DNA from: Nocardia miyunensis NBRC 108239
GTDB taxonomy: Bacteria; Actinomycetota; Actinomycetes; Mycobacteriales; Mycobacteriaceae
NCBI RefSeq assembly: GCF_001613065.1
Contig: NZ_BDBQ01000023.1
Coordinates: forward strand, 20,709 to 84,708
Reading direction: 5' to 3'
Length of the DNA stretch: 64,000 nt
Shown: positions 35,950 through 44,448 of the stretch, piece by piece
Numbering within the stretch: the first letter of the stretch is position 1
Layout of the letters: each line of letters opens with the position of its first letter
Translations under genes and position numbers: made by a program
Notes under the pieces: model-generated
Seen by the model: only the letters and a program-made list of their open reading frames with translations
Told to the model about the DNA's origin: nothing
Databases searched by the model: none

Positions 35950-37935
35950 GTGAGCGCCAGGGCGTTCGGCCGCTACCAGCTGCAAGAGCTGATCGGTGAG
36001 GGTGGCATGGGCCAGGTTTGGCGGGCCTACGACACCGTCACCGATCGGATCGTGGCCATCAAGGTGCTGCCGGAACATTGTGCGAGCGATCCCAATTTCC
36101 GGGAACGATTCCGGCGCGAGGCGCACGACACCGCCCGGCTGCGGGAACCGCATGTGATCCCGATCCATGGCTACGGCGAAATCGATGGTCGCTTCTACCT
36201 GGACATGCGCCTGATCGACGGCATCGATCTGAGAACCCTGCTGAAACGCGACGGTGCCATGCAACCGAAGACGGCGGTCGCGGTGATCGCGCAAGCCGCG
36301 TCGGCGCTGGATGCGGCACATGAGCAAGGTCTGGTGCACCGCGACGTCAAACCGTCCAACCTGCTGGTCAACGACAGCGGTTTCGTGTACCTGATCGACT
36401 TCGGCATCTGCCGCTCGGCCGAGGATCCCCGGCTGACCCGAACCAGCACGATGATCGGCACCCTGGCCTATATGGCTCCGGAGCGATTCACCGACGACGT
36501 CGTCGACGGCCGATCGGATGTGTATGCCCTGACCTGCGTGTTGTGCGAATGCCTGACCGGAACCCCGCCGTACCCGGGTACCAGTGCGGAACAACAGATC
36601 GCGGCACATCTGACCGCCGAACCCCCCGCGCCGAGCCTGCGGCGGTCCGACCTGCCGGGCGGGTTCGACCATGTCGTCGCCCGCGGCCTGGCGAAAAGCC
36701 CGGACGACCGCTACTCGACCGCCGGAGAGCTGGCCGTCGCCGCCGGTACCGCGCTGGCCGACACGCCGCCGACGGTCCCGGCGACACCGTTACCGAAACC
36801 GTCCGAGCATCGCTTCCTGGCCTCGCTTCGATCGAATCGAATGCAGCGCACCCGACTCGCACAACGACGGAAACGTCCTGTCATCAGGGCGATGGTGGTC
36901 GCGGTCGCGGTGCTGATCGCCGCTGCCGCGGTGGCGGGACTGTGGCGGCTGAGCCACGGGGCCTCGCCCACAGTCGCCTTCGACGGCAAGTATGGAGTCA
37001 CCTATACCCACCAGACCGTGAACGGGAAGCCGGTCGAAGCCGCCACCGATACCCGGGTGTGGTCGGTCCGGTCGCGCTGCCCGCCGCACAGCGACCGGTG
37101 CGTGGCCTCGATCACCAGCGAGAATCCGAGCGTTCCGGGGAGTGCTCCGACCCAGTTCGTCGCCGACTATCGCGATGGCGCGTGGATGGTCACCAGAGAG
37201 GTGAAACCTTGGCCCGATAACGATTGCATCAGCCCGATCACCCACGCACCGCAGATGGTTCAGGGATGGCAGCAAGTGGCACTACGGTCGTCCGGATCGC
37301 AGTGGACGGGAACGTACCGGGGCTATGTCGGCGGGCCCTGTGTATATGCCCAGGAGAGTGGGATGGCACTGTCCCGCCTCGGCAACATCGACTCCAAGGT
37401 CCACGTCGCCGCACCCGAGGACATCCCCGCTCCCGTCGATCCGCCGCCGACGGCGATGAACGGGACCTACAAGGTGACCATCACCTACAGCCCGACCCCG
37501 GAAGTTCCGAATCCTCCTGCGCCGGAACAGTTTCGGCAGCGATACGACACCATCTGCCTACGCACGGGCGATCGTTGCGCGGCGACGACCCTGTCCGACC
37601 CGAGCGCGGATCCCCGCGCGGATCCGCGTGCCGTCTTCGCTCCGATGCTCGTGTACGCGGGCGGAACATGGGGCATCGTCTACGACACTCCTTATCCCTG
37701 CTACAACGATTCGAACGAGCCCCACACCACCGCGACCATTCGCTGGAATCTGGTCCGATCCGATACCAGTCCGGATTCCGCCGACTCCTTCACCGGCACG
37801 TGGTCCCGCGACAAAACCGCCCCCTGTCCCGCGACCAGCCACGCTACCGTCGACATGCGGCCCGTCGGGTCGATCGGTCTGCACCCGGCCCTCGCCCCGA
37901 CGATGCCGACCACCGGACCTATCCAGTCACCGTGA
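35950..37935 (+). CDS. PknH-like membrane serine/threonine protein kinase
   Basis: 661 residues from GTG 35950 after GGGAGG. The kinase domain (10-270) shows GEGGMGQVWRA, VAIKVLP (catalytic Lys), GLVHRDVKPSNLLV, IDFGICRS and the activation segment TRTSTMIGTLAYMAPE. A single membrane helix lies near 310-333 (AMVVAVAVLIAAAAVAGLW). The extracellular part (335-661) has several Cys pairs and two related strand-rich halves (GKYGVTYTHQ... and GTYKVTITYS...), like the PknH/sensor class of mycobacteria. It likely reads an external signal; the ligand is unknown. Confidence 0.92.
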   Translation: MSARAFGRYQLQELIGEGGMGQVWRAYDTVTDRIVAIKVLPEHCASDPNFRERFRREAHDTARLREPHVIPIHGYGEIDGRFYLDMRLIDGIDLRTLLKRDGAMQPKTAVAVIAQAASALDAAHEQGLVHRDVKPSNLLVNDSGFVYLIDFGICRSAEDPRLTRTSTMIGTLAYMAPERFTDDVVDGRSDVYALTCVLCECLTGTPPYPGTSAEQQIAAHLTAEPPAPSLRRSDLPGGFDHVVARGLAKSPDDRYSTAGELAVAAGTALADTPPTVPATPLPKPSEHRFLASLRSNRMQRTRLAQRRKRPVIRAMVVAVAVLIAAAAVAGLWRLSHGASPTVAFDGKYGVTYTHQTVNGKPVEAATDTRVWSVRSRCPPHSDRCVASITSENPSVPGSAPTQFVADYRDGAWMVTREVKPWPDNDCISPITHAPQMVQGWQQVALRSSGSQWTGTYRGYVGGPCVYAQESGMALSRLGNIDSKVHVAAPEDIPAPVDPPPTAMNGTYKVTITYSPTPEVPNPPAPEQFRQRYDTICLRTGDRCAATTLSDPSADPRADPRAVFAPMLVYAGGTWGIVYDTPYPCYNDSNEPHTTATIRWNLVRSDTSPDSADSFTGTWSRDKTAPCPATSHATVDMRPVGSIGLHPALAPTMPTTGPIQSP

Positions 37936-37959
37936 CTCAGGCGGGCGTATCCGCCGATA

Positions 37960-38373
37960 TCAGACCGGAATGACGGTCAGCAGGTTTTCGATTCCTTTGA
38001 AATCGGCTGCGTTGCGGGTGTACAGCGGGAGATCGTTCACCGATGCCACGGCGGCGATCATCAGATCCACCTTGCGCGGCTTGGGGTTTCGGCCTGCCGC
38101 GATGACGAGTTTGGCCATCGAGGTGAATCGGCGGGCTGCGGCCGGGCAGAATGGAATCGGTTCGAAGATGTGCTCGAACTCGAGCATTCGTTCGGTCCGC
38201 AGGGCAAGTACCGCCGGGGTTGTCGCCATGGCGATCCCCAGCCCGAGTTCGGCTATGGTCAGCGTGCTGATCTGTGGTTGTACGGGCAGGTCGGCGGCAT
38301 CGATGGTGCTTATGTCGATCAGCACGCAGGTGTCCAAGAGCCCGGCCGGAAGTTGGGCAGGTGCCTCAGTCAT
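37960..38373 (-). CDS. vapC: VapC-type PIN-domain toxin
   Basis: 137 residues. The PIN acidic residues are visible as LLDTCVLIDIS (first Asp), TIAELGLGIA (Glu) and KVDLMIAAVAS and LYTRNAADFKG (third and fourth). PIN toxins are RNases that stop translation. It overlaps its antitoxin by eight bases on the same strand. Confidence 0.9.
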   Translation of the reverse strand: MTEAPAQLPAGLLDTCVLIDISTIDAADLPVQPQISTLTIAELGLGIAMATTPAVLALRTERMLEFEHIFEPIPFCPAAARRFTSMAKLVIAAGRNPKPRKVDLMIAAVASVNDLPLYTRNAADFKGIENLLTVIPV

Positions 38374-38620
38374 CGAGGCGGTCCTCGCCGAAGGCGGCGT
38401 CCACCTCCGCGCGTTCCTCGGCGCTGCCGGCCAAGTGAGCGAAGCGGGCGACGCGGGCCTTGAGTTCGTCGGCTGTGACGGTTCGCCGCGGCGTGATCGG
38501 CCGGAGCTCGCCCACGGGCCGCCCGTTGCGGGTGATGACGAAATCTTCCCCAGCCTCCAACGCGTCCATCACGTTGGCGCTGCCGTTGCGTAACTCCGCC
38601 TGGGTGATCGTTTTCGTCAT
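38366..38620 (-). CDS. Phd/YefM-type antitoxin
   Basis: 84 residues. The N-terminal Phd/YefM DNA-binding fold is seen as ITQAELRNGSANVMDALEAGEDFVITRNGRPVGEL (shown in part). The C-terminal acidic stretch should wrap the toxin. It sits first in the pair, as usual, and an inverted-repeat operator lies just upstream. Confidence 0.88.
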   Translation of the reverse strand: MTKTITQAELRNGSANVMDALEAGEDFVITRNGRPVGELRPITPRRTVTADELKARVARFAHLAGSAEERAEVDAAFGEDRLDD

Positions 38621-38629
38621 GACGGCAAT

Positions 38630-38658
38630 GATAGCGTCCGATGCTATCTGATGCTATC
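38630..38658. promoter_or_regulatory. Operator repeats upstream of the antitoxin gene
   Basis: GATAGC at 38630 pairs with GCTATC at 38643 and again at 38653; GATGCTATC occurs twice ten bases apart. This is ten bases upstream of the antitoxin start and suits autoregulation by the toxin-antitoxin complex. Confidence 0.65.
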
Positions 38659-38666
38659 GGCGTGGA

Positions 38667-39584
38667 TCAGATCGGGTAGGTGACTCCGGTGAGTTGTTCG
38701 GAGACGGTCCAGAGGCGTTGTTGGATGGACTGGTCGTAGGACAGGGGGCTGGAGGTGACCGGGCGGGGGTTTCCTCGGCTTTGGGTTCTGCCGTCGGGGC
38801 CGTAGTACTGGCCGCCGAGCACGCCGGGGTCGGTGGCGGCGCGCAGGCTGGGGAGCGCGCCCATCGCGGCGGGCTGGGCGATCAGGGGGACGACCAGGGG
38901 AGCGAGCAGGCGGATGGCGGCGGGGAGGTTGCGCATCAGTTCGGTATCGGCGGCGCCCGGATGTGCCGCTACGGCGATGGTGGTGGCCTCGGTGTGTGCG
39001 GCGAGGCGGCGCTGGAGTTCGTAGGTGAACATCAGGTTCGCCAGTTTGGCCTGGCCGTAGGCGGCGACCCGGTTGTAGGAACGCTCCCACTGCAGGTCGT
39101 CGAAGTGGATGTCGGCCATGATGCGGTGGCCGATACTGCTGACCGTCACCACGCGGGAGCCCGGAACCGGCAGCATCAGGTCCAGGAGCAGGCCGGTCAG
39201 TGCGAAATGGCCCAGGTGGTTGGTGCCGAACTGTAGCTCGAACCCGTCCTTGGTGGTCTGGTACGGGGTGTGCATCACGCCGGCGTTGTTGATCAGCAGA
39301 TCGATCGTCGAATGCGCGGCGTGCAGGTCGTCCGCGGCGGCGCGTACGGATTCCAGTGATGTCAGATCCAGCTGCTGCACGCTCAGTCGCGCGCCCGGCA
39401 CGGTGTCGGTGATGCGGGCGGCGGCCTGTTTGCCCTTCTCGACGTCCCGTACCGCCAGCACCACCGAGGCTCCGTGCGCGGCCAGTGCCCGCGTGGTCTC
39501 GAAACCCAGGCCGGTATTGGCGCCGGTGACGACCGCGACCCGGCCGTTCTGCGCCGGAATGTCACTCTCGGACCATTTGCTCAT
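38667..39584 (-). CDS. Short-chain dehydrogenase/reductase (SDR)
   Basis: 305 residues from ATG 39584 with GGAGG upstream. The cofactor loop is VVTGANTGLGFET, and NNAGVMHTP, VTVSSIGHR (catalytic Ser) and YGQAKL (Tyr-x-x-x-Lys) are all present. It resembles the retinol dehydrogenase/WW-domain oxidoreductase-like actinobacterial SDRs. It is divergent from a TetR gene with shared operators, so that regulator probably controls it. Confidence 0.93.
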   Translation of the reverse strand: MSKWSESDIPAQNGRVAVVTGANTGLGFETTRALAAHGASVVLAVRDVEKGKQAAARITDTVPGARLSVQQLDLTSLESVRAAADDLHAAHSTIDLLINNAGVMHTPYQTTKDGFELQFGTNHLGHFALTGLLLDLMLPVPGSRVVTVSSIGHRIMADIHFDDLQWERSYNRVAAYGQAKLANLMFTYELQRRLAAHTEATTIAVAAHPGAADTELMRNLPAAIRLLAPLVVPLIAQPAAMGALPSLRAATDPGVLGGQYYGPDGRTQSRGNPRPVTSSPLSYDQSIQQRLWTVSEQLTGVTYPI

Positions 39585-39617
39585 GAGTTCCTCCATTCCC
39601 GGAACCGCCGGTATTAC

Positions 39618-39688
39618 AGACCGGCGGTCTCTTGTTGTGGTTCCGACGTTAAGAGACCATCGGTCTGTTGTCAATAGACCGACGGTCT
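39618..39688. promoter_or_regulatory. Three TetR-type operators between SDR and TetR genes
   Basis: AGACCGGCGGTCT (39618-39630), AGACCATCGGTCT (39654-39666) and AGACCGACGGTCT (39676-39688) share the palindromic core AGACCN3GGTCT. They fill the 117-bp gap between the divergent starts. Confidence 0.85.
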
Positions 39689-39701
39689 GTAATATGACGA
39701 T

Positions 39702-40382
39702 GTGGTTTTCCAGAGGGCGCGCAGTGCGGAGCAGCGGGAGATGCGCCGACGCGCGATCCTGGACGCGGCTGCCGCGATGCTCGACCAGATGCCGGTTGCC
39801 GACCTGACCCTGAACGAACTCAGCCGCCGCGTCTGCCTGGCGAAGTCGAATGTGTTGCGCTACTTCGAATCTCGTGAGGAGATCCTGCTCGAACTCCTGG
39901 ACCGGGGATTGCGGGAATGCGTGAGTGAGGTCTCCGCGGAGGTATCCGGGATCGATCCGCGACTACCGGCTGCCGAGCGAGGCGCCCGGCTCGCCGCCGT
40001 TCTCGCTCGCGCGCTGGGAGATCGTCCCGTCCTGTGTGATCTGATCGCGGCGCAGCCGGGAGTGCTGGAACGCAACGTATCTCCCGAAGTGATCGTGCGC
40101 TACAAGCGTTCCGGCTACGACAACCTCGTGATCCTGGTCGATCGCGTCCGGGAACTGCTACCCGAACTCGGCGAGGGCGCGTGGATGGTGTGCACGATGT
40201 CGGCGATCCTGGCCGCCGCCCTGAGTGCGCACTCTCGGCCGTCGCCCAGCGTGCTCGCCGCCTACCAGTCCGATCCCACCCTGGCCGCGCTTCGTCTCGA
40301 TCGGCCCACCACCCTCGAAAACGCCCTCGCCACACTGGTTTCGGGCGCTCTCGCCGGCGCGGGAAACCCGGACCGGTCCTGA
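39702..40382 (+). CDS. TetR-family transcriptional regulator
   Basis: 226 residues. The helix-turn-helix is RAILDAAAAMLDQMPVADLT and ELSRRVCLAKSNVLRYFESREE. The C-terminal ligand domain is helical, with GEGAWMVCTMSAILAAALSAH. GTG 39702 is used, as it is the only start before the homology; it lies 14 bp after the third operator. It likely represses itself and the SDR gene. Confidence 0.9.
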   Translation: MVFQRARSAEQREMRRRAILDAAAAMLDQMPVADLTLNELSRRVCLAKSNVLRYFESREEILLELLDRGLRECVSEVSAEVSGIDPRLPAAERGARLAAVLARALGDRPVLCDLIAAQPGVLERNVSPEVIVRYKRSGYDNLVILVDRVRELLPELGEGAWMVCTMSAILAAALSAHSRPSPSVLAAYQSDPTLAALRLDRPTTLENALATLVSGALAGAGNPDRS

Positions 40383-40412
40383 TCCTGGGACGGTTCGGTG
40401 CGCCGCCGACGC

Positions 40413-43400
40413 TCAGATCGGGGGTAGGTGGCAGATCTGGATGAGTTCGCGGTCGCGGGTGCGGGAGACCAGGAGGCCGCGGCCCGGGGGATATTTGGCG
40501 GGTTTGACGTCGCCCAGCAGGACGCCTTCGTCCCTGGGAGTGCTCATCAGGAGGGCGTCCACGGACATGTCCTTCATGGGGCCCAGGACATTGTCGTAGA
40601 GGGCTCGGCCGGCGCCGCCCGAGCGTCGGGCGATGATCACGTGCAGGCCGATGTCGCGTGCCTGCGGGATCAGGTCGAGCAGGGCGACCAGAGGGTTCTT
40701 GGAGGCCACCATGTCGTAGTCGTCGACGATCACGTATACCTCGGGACCGGTCCACCAGCTGCGTTCGCGCAACTGCTGGGGAGTGATGTCGGAGCCGGGG
40801 ATGCGCTCGGACACGAAACCCGCGACCTCCCCGAGCATTCCGATCGATGTCTGCGAGGACGTCGAATAGCCCGCCAGGTGCGGCCCTTCCACCGCGCCCA
40901 GCATGGTGCGGCGGTAGTCGACCATGATGATCCGCGCGTCGTTCGGGTGCGTGTTCTCCGCGATGCCCATCGCGATATTGCGCAGCAGGGTGGTTTTGCC
41001 GCAGCCGACGTCCGCGAATGCCATCAGGTGCGGTTGTTCGTCGAAATCCAGGATCAGCGGCTGCAATTCGGACTCGCCCAGACCGATCAGCACGCGCTTG
41101 TTGTCCAGCGTCAACCCCTGGTCCCGAACTGCGGCAAGCGCCTGCTCGCGCGGGATCCGCAATGGCAGCATGCGCACGTCGGGGGCCCGGCGTCCCGGGT
41201 ACGTCCGGATCAGTTCGGCCTTCGCCGCGCCCACGCCGTCGGACAGCGTGTCCGGGTCGGTGGAGGAGTCCAGCCGGGGCAGCGCCAGCAGCATGTGCAG
41301 TTTGGCTTTGGTCATGCCGCGACCGGGCCGGTTGAGCGGAACGGCCACCGCGGCACGGCGATCCATCTCCGAGTCGGACGGATCGCCCAGCCGCAGTTCG
41401 ATGCGGGTGCCGAGCTGGTCCCGGACCACCGGGCGGATCTCCGCCCAGCGGTTGGCGCCGAGCACGATGTGGATGCCGTAGGACAGGCCGCGCGAGGCCA
41501 GCGACAGCACATGCGGTTCGATGGCGCCGAATTCCTCACGGAACGCCGCCCAGCCGTCGATCACCAGGAAGACGTCGCCGAACAGGTCTTCCGAGAGCGG
41601 GTCGCCCGCCCGCTCGGATTCGGGCAGGTTCGCCAATTCGGCCTTGCGCCTGCGGAAATCGCGCATGTTCTCGATGCCCAGCGCCAGGAACCGGGCCTCG
41701 CGCTGGCGCAGCAGCGTGATGAGTTCGGCGACGGTGCGGCGCACCCGGTCACCCTCGAGCCGGCTGGCGGCCGAACCGACGTGCGGCAGATCGCGCAGAC
41801 CGGCCAGGGTGCCGCCGCCGAAGTCGACACAGTAGAACTGCACCTGCTCGGGGGTGTGGGTGGCGGCCGCGGCCATGACGACGGTGCGCAGCGCGGTGGA
41901 CTTGCCCGACTGCGGGCCGCCGACCACGGCCACGTGGCCCTGCGCGGCGGACAGATCGATGATCAGCAGATCGCGTCGCTGCTCGTACGGCTTGTCGACG
42001 ATGCCGATCGGCATCCGCAGCTCGCCATTGCCGCCGGACGAACGCCAATCCGGTTCGAGCAGAAGCATATCCACCGACGGGGAGATGTCCAGCGGCGGCA
42101 GCCAGACCTCGTGCGCGGGGCGGCCGTGGCCGACGAGCCGGTCGACGACCACCTGCAGCACACTGCGTTCGGGCCCGGCCTCCTCCGGCTCGGCGGCCAG
42201 TTCGGCCAGATCCGGCAGTTCGACCTGGACCGGGGCGGGCGCCTCGTGGATCGCCACCGGAGCGGCGGTGAACACGTCCACCGTATCGGTCAGGGCCGCG
42301 GCGCCGAGCGTTCGCGGCCCGGTGCTGACCGGGGCCACGTACGGCCCGGAGACATAGCTGCCGTTGAAGCGCATCGGGTCGGCCGAATCGCTCTTCAGAT
42401 AGGCCGAACCGGGCTGGCTGGGCAGGTGGTAGGCGTCGGTGATGCCCAGGACCTGCCGGGATTCACTGGCCGAGAAGGTGCGCAGGCCGATGCGGTAGGA
42501 CAGGTGCGAGTCCAGCCCGCGCAGCCGGTTCTCCTCCAGTCGCTGCGAGGCCAGCAGCAGATGCACGCGCAGCGAGCGGCCCAGGCGGCCGATCATGACG
42601 AACAGTTCGGCGAAATCCGGCTTCTGCGTGAGCAATTCGGTGAACTCGTCGACGATGACGAACAGCGCGGGCAATGGATCCAGCGCCGCGCCGTTGGAGC
42701 GGGCCTTCTCGTATTCGGTGACGTTCGCGAAATTGCCTGCCGCGCGCAGCAGTTCCTGGCGGCGGTTCATCTCACCGGCCAGCGCGTCGCGCATCCGGTC
42801 GACCATCGAGAGTTCTTCCTCGAGGTTGGTGATGACCGCGGCCACGTGCGGCAGCGGATCCAGGCCCAGGAACGTCGCGCCGCCCTTGAAGTCGACCAGC
42901 ACGAGGTTCAACAGGTCCGGGGAGTGCGTGGTCACCATCGACAGCACGAGGGTGCGCAGGAATTCGGATTTACCCGAACCCGTTGCGCCGATGCACAATC
43001 CGTGCGGCCCCATACCGTTCTCGGCGGCCTCCTTGATATCGATCTCCACCGGCTGACCGTCCGGCGTGATCCCGATCGGCACCCGCAGCCGCTCCCGCGC
43101 CGAGCGGGGACGCCACACCGTCGCGGCTTCGATCTTCGCCGCGTCCGGGATCTTCAGCAGCGACATCAGGCCCGGGTCGGTGATGGTATCCGCGTCCAGG
43201 TCGACGATCTGGCTGGCGGTGGCGGTGCGATAGCGCGCCATCCCCCGGGCGAAGGTCGTGCTCTCGGACAAGCCGACCATGTCCGGACCCGCGAATCGCT
43301 CTACCGTGCCGCCCGTGCGGGCCCCGATGACGCCATCCTCCACGACCAGTTGCAGGCCGCGGCGCGCGGCCAGGCCGGACTGCGGCGCGGTCAGATCCAG

Positions 43401-44438
43401 CACGGTCACCGAGTCCAGGCCGGTTTCACTGACGACGCGTTCGGAGCCGCCGACGTAGCCGTCGTCGATCACCACCGCCAGATGGACGCGACCGGCGGTG
43501 GGTGGCGTGTTGCGCAGGAACCGGCCGCGTTCGAGCAGGTCCTCCGACAGCGCGTCCTCCAGTTCGGTCAGCGACTCGTAGAGCATCCGGGCCGAGCCGA
43601 TGCCGTCCTTGTGTTGCCGATGTTGCACGTGCGGAAGCCATTTCGCCCACGCCCAGTGTTCCGCGTCGGGATCGGCGGTGACGATCGCGATCCCCAGGTG
43701 ATCGGGACCGTGAAAGATGGTCAGTTCCATCAGCATCGCGCGGACCAGGGCGCGCCCGTACTCGCGCGGGCCCTCGATATTGATCGCGGGGAAGGCGCGC
43801 AGCGAGATCGCGGTCGGCAGCCGGTGCACCACCGAATGGGTGCGGACGAACCGCCGCAGCGCCACCGTCGCGACCGGCTCGAGGTCCTCCAGCGGCCCGG
43901 TTTCGGGCCGGGCGAGCTTGGTGGCGATGCGGTGACTGCCCACACCGATGCGCACGTGCCCGAAGTCGGGGTCGTTGGGGCGGCGTTCCCACATGCGCCG
44001 AGAGCCGATGAGCGAGTGCAGATCTCGTGGATGCGGGTGGCTCCAGGTGAGCGCCTCGCGCTGGGACATGCCGGTGTTGCGGACGTCCCTGCGCAGTTGC
44101 TCGAGATAGCGGAAGTAGTCCTTGCGCTCCTCGTTGAGTTCGGCCGAGCGCTTGCCGCCGCCTCCGGCGCGACCGGCGAACATGCCGACCATCGACATCA
44201 GCATCATCATCGGAAACATCATGGTCAGCGGGTTGCTCAGCATGGCCTTGCCGCCCATGGTGAACATCATGCCGACCATGCCGAGCATCGCGACCACCAT
44301 CACCAGCGGCATCAGCCGCTGCCACAGCGGATTCGGGATCGGCGCGGTGATCTCCGGCGGCGCGTCCAGGATCACCTCGCCGCCCGGCGAACGGGGCGGG
44401 GCGATCCGGGCCATCCGGACGAAACCCTGTGTGGGCAT
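40413..44438 (-). CDS. eccC: Type VII secretion ATPase EccC
   Basis: 1341 residues carrying both the EccCa and EccCb parts in one chain. Two N-terminal membrane helices (PLVMVVAMLGMVGMMF, then a Met-rich PLTMMFPMMMLMSMVGMF) precede three FtsK/SpoIIIE-type ATPase domains. Their Walker A loops are GATGSGKS (about 483), GGPQSGKST (about 841) and DVGCGKTT (about 1146); the first domain has VIVDEF as Walker B. ATG 44438 follows GAGGA seven bases away; a GTG 24 bp earlier would overlap mycP. It powers export and binds substrate tails. It is last in the eccB-GT-eccD-mycP-eccC operon and converges on the TetR gene. Confidence 0.97.
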   Translation of the reverse strand: MPTQGFVRMARIAPPRSPGGEVILDAPPEITAPIPNPLWQRLMPLVMVVAMLGMVGMMFTMGGKAMLSNPLTMMFPMMMLMSMVGMFAGRAGGGGKRSAELNEERKDYFRYLEQLRRDVRNTGMSQREALTWSHPHPRDLHSLIGSRRMWERRPNDPDFGHVRIGVGSHRIATKLARPETGPLEDLEPVATVALRRFVRTHSVVHRLPTAISLRAFPAINIEGPREYGRALVRAMLMELTIFHGPDHLGIAIVTADPDAEHWAWAKWLPHVQHRQHKDGIGSARMLYESLTELEDALSEDLLERGRFLRNTPPTAGRVHLAVVIDDGYVGGSERVVSETGLDSVTVLDLTAPQSGLAARRGLQLVVEDGVIGARTGGTVERFAGPDMVGLSESTTFARGMARYRTATASQIVDLDADTITDPGLMSLLKIPDAAKIEAATVWRPRSARERLRVPIGITPDGQPVEIDIKEAAENGMGPHGLCIGATGSGKSEFLRTLVLSMVTTHSPDLLNLVLVDFKGGATFLGLDPLPHVAAVITNLEEELSMVDRMRDALAGEMNRRQELLRAAGNFANVTEYEKARSNGAALDPLPALFVIVDEFTELLTQKPDFAELFVMIGRLGRSLRVHLLLASQRLEENRLRGLDSHLSYRIGLRTFSASESRQVLGITDAYHLPSQPGSAYLKSDSADPMRFNGSYVSGPYVAPVSTGPRTLGAAALTDTVDVFTAAPVAIHEAPAPVQVELPDLAELAAEPEEAGPERSVLQVVVDRLVGHGRPAHEVWLPPLDISPSVDMLLLEPDWRSSGGNGELRMPIGIVDKPYEQRRDLLIIDLSAAQGHVAVVGGPQSGKSTALRTVVMAAAATHTPEQVQFYCVDFGGGTLAGLRDLPHVGSAASRLEGDRVRRTVAELITLLRQREARFLALGIENMRDFRRRKAELANLPESERAGDPLSEDLFGDVFLVIDGWAAFREEFGAIEPHVLSLASRGLSYGIHIVLGANRWAEIRPVVRDQLGTRIELRLGDPSDSEMDRRAAVAVPLNRPGRGMTKAKLHMLLALPRLDSSTDPDTLSDGVGAAKAELIRTYPGRRAPDVRMLPLRIPREQALAAVRDQGLTLDNKRVLIGLGESELQPLILDFDEQPHLMAFADVGCGKTTLLRNIAMGIAENTHPNDARIIMVDYRRTMLGAVEGPHLAGYSTSSQTSIGMLGEVAGFVSERIPGSDITPQQLRERSWWTGPEVYVIVDDYDMVASKNPLVALLDLIPQARDIGLHVIIARRSGGAGRALYDNVLGPMKDMSVDALLMSTPRDEGVLLGDVKPAKYPPGRGLLVSRTRDRELIQICHLPPI

Positions 44439-44448
44439 GGCTAATTCC

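Noticed and set aside
40428..44444. A plus-strand open frame of more than 1300 codons antisense to eccC
   Set aside because: It is the mirror of a highly conserved gene. Its composition (Gln/Arg/His/Asp-rich, no recognisable motif) is what high-GC antisense frames look like.
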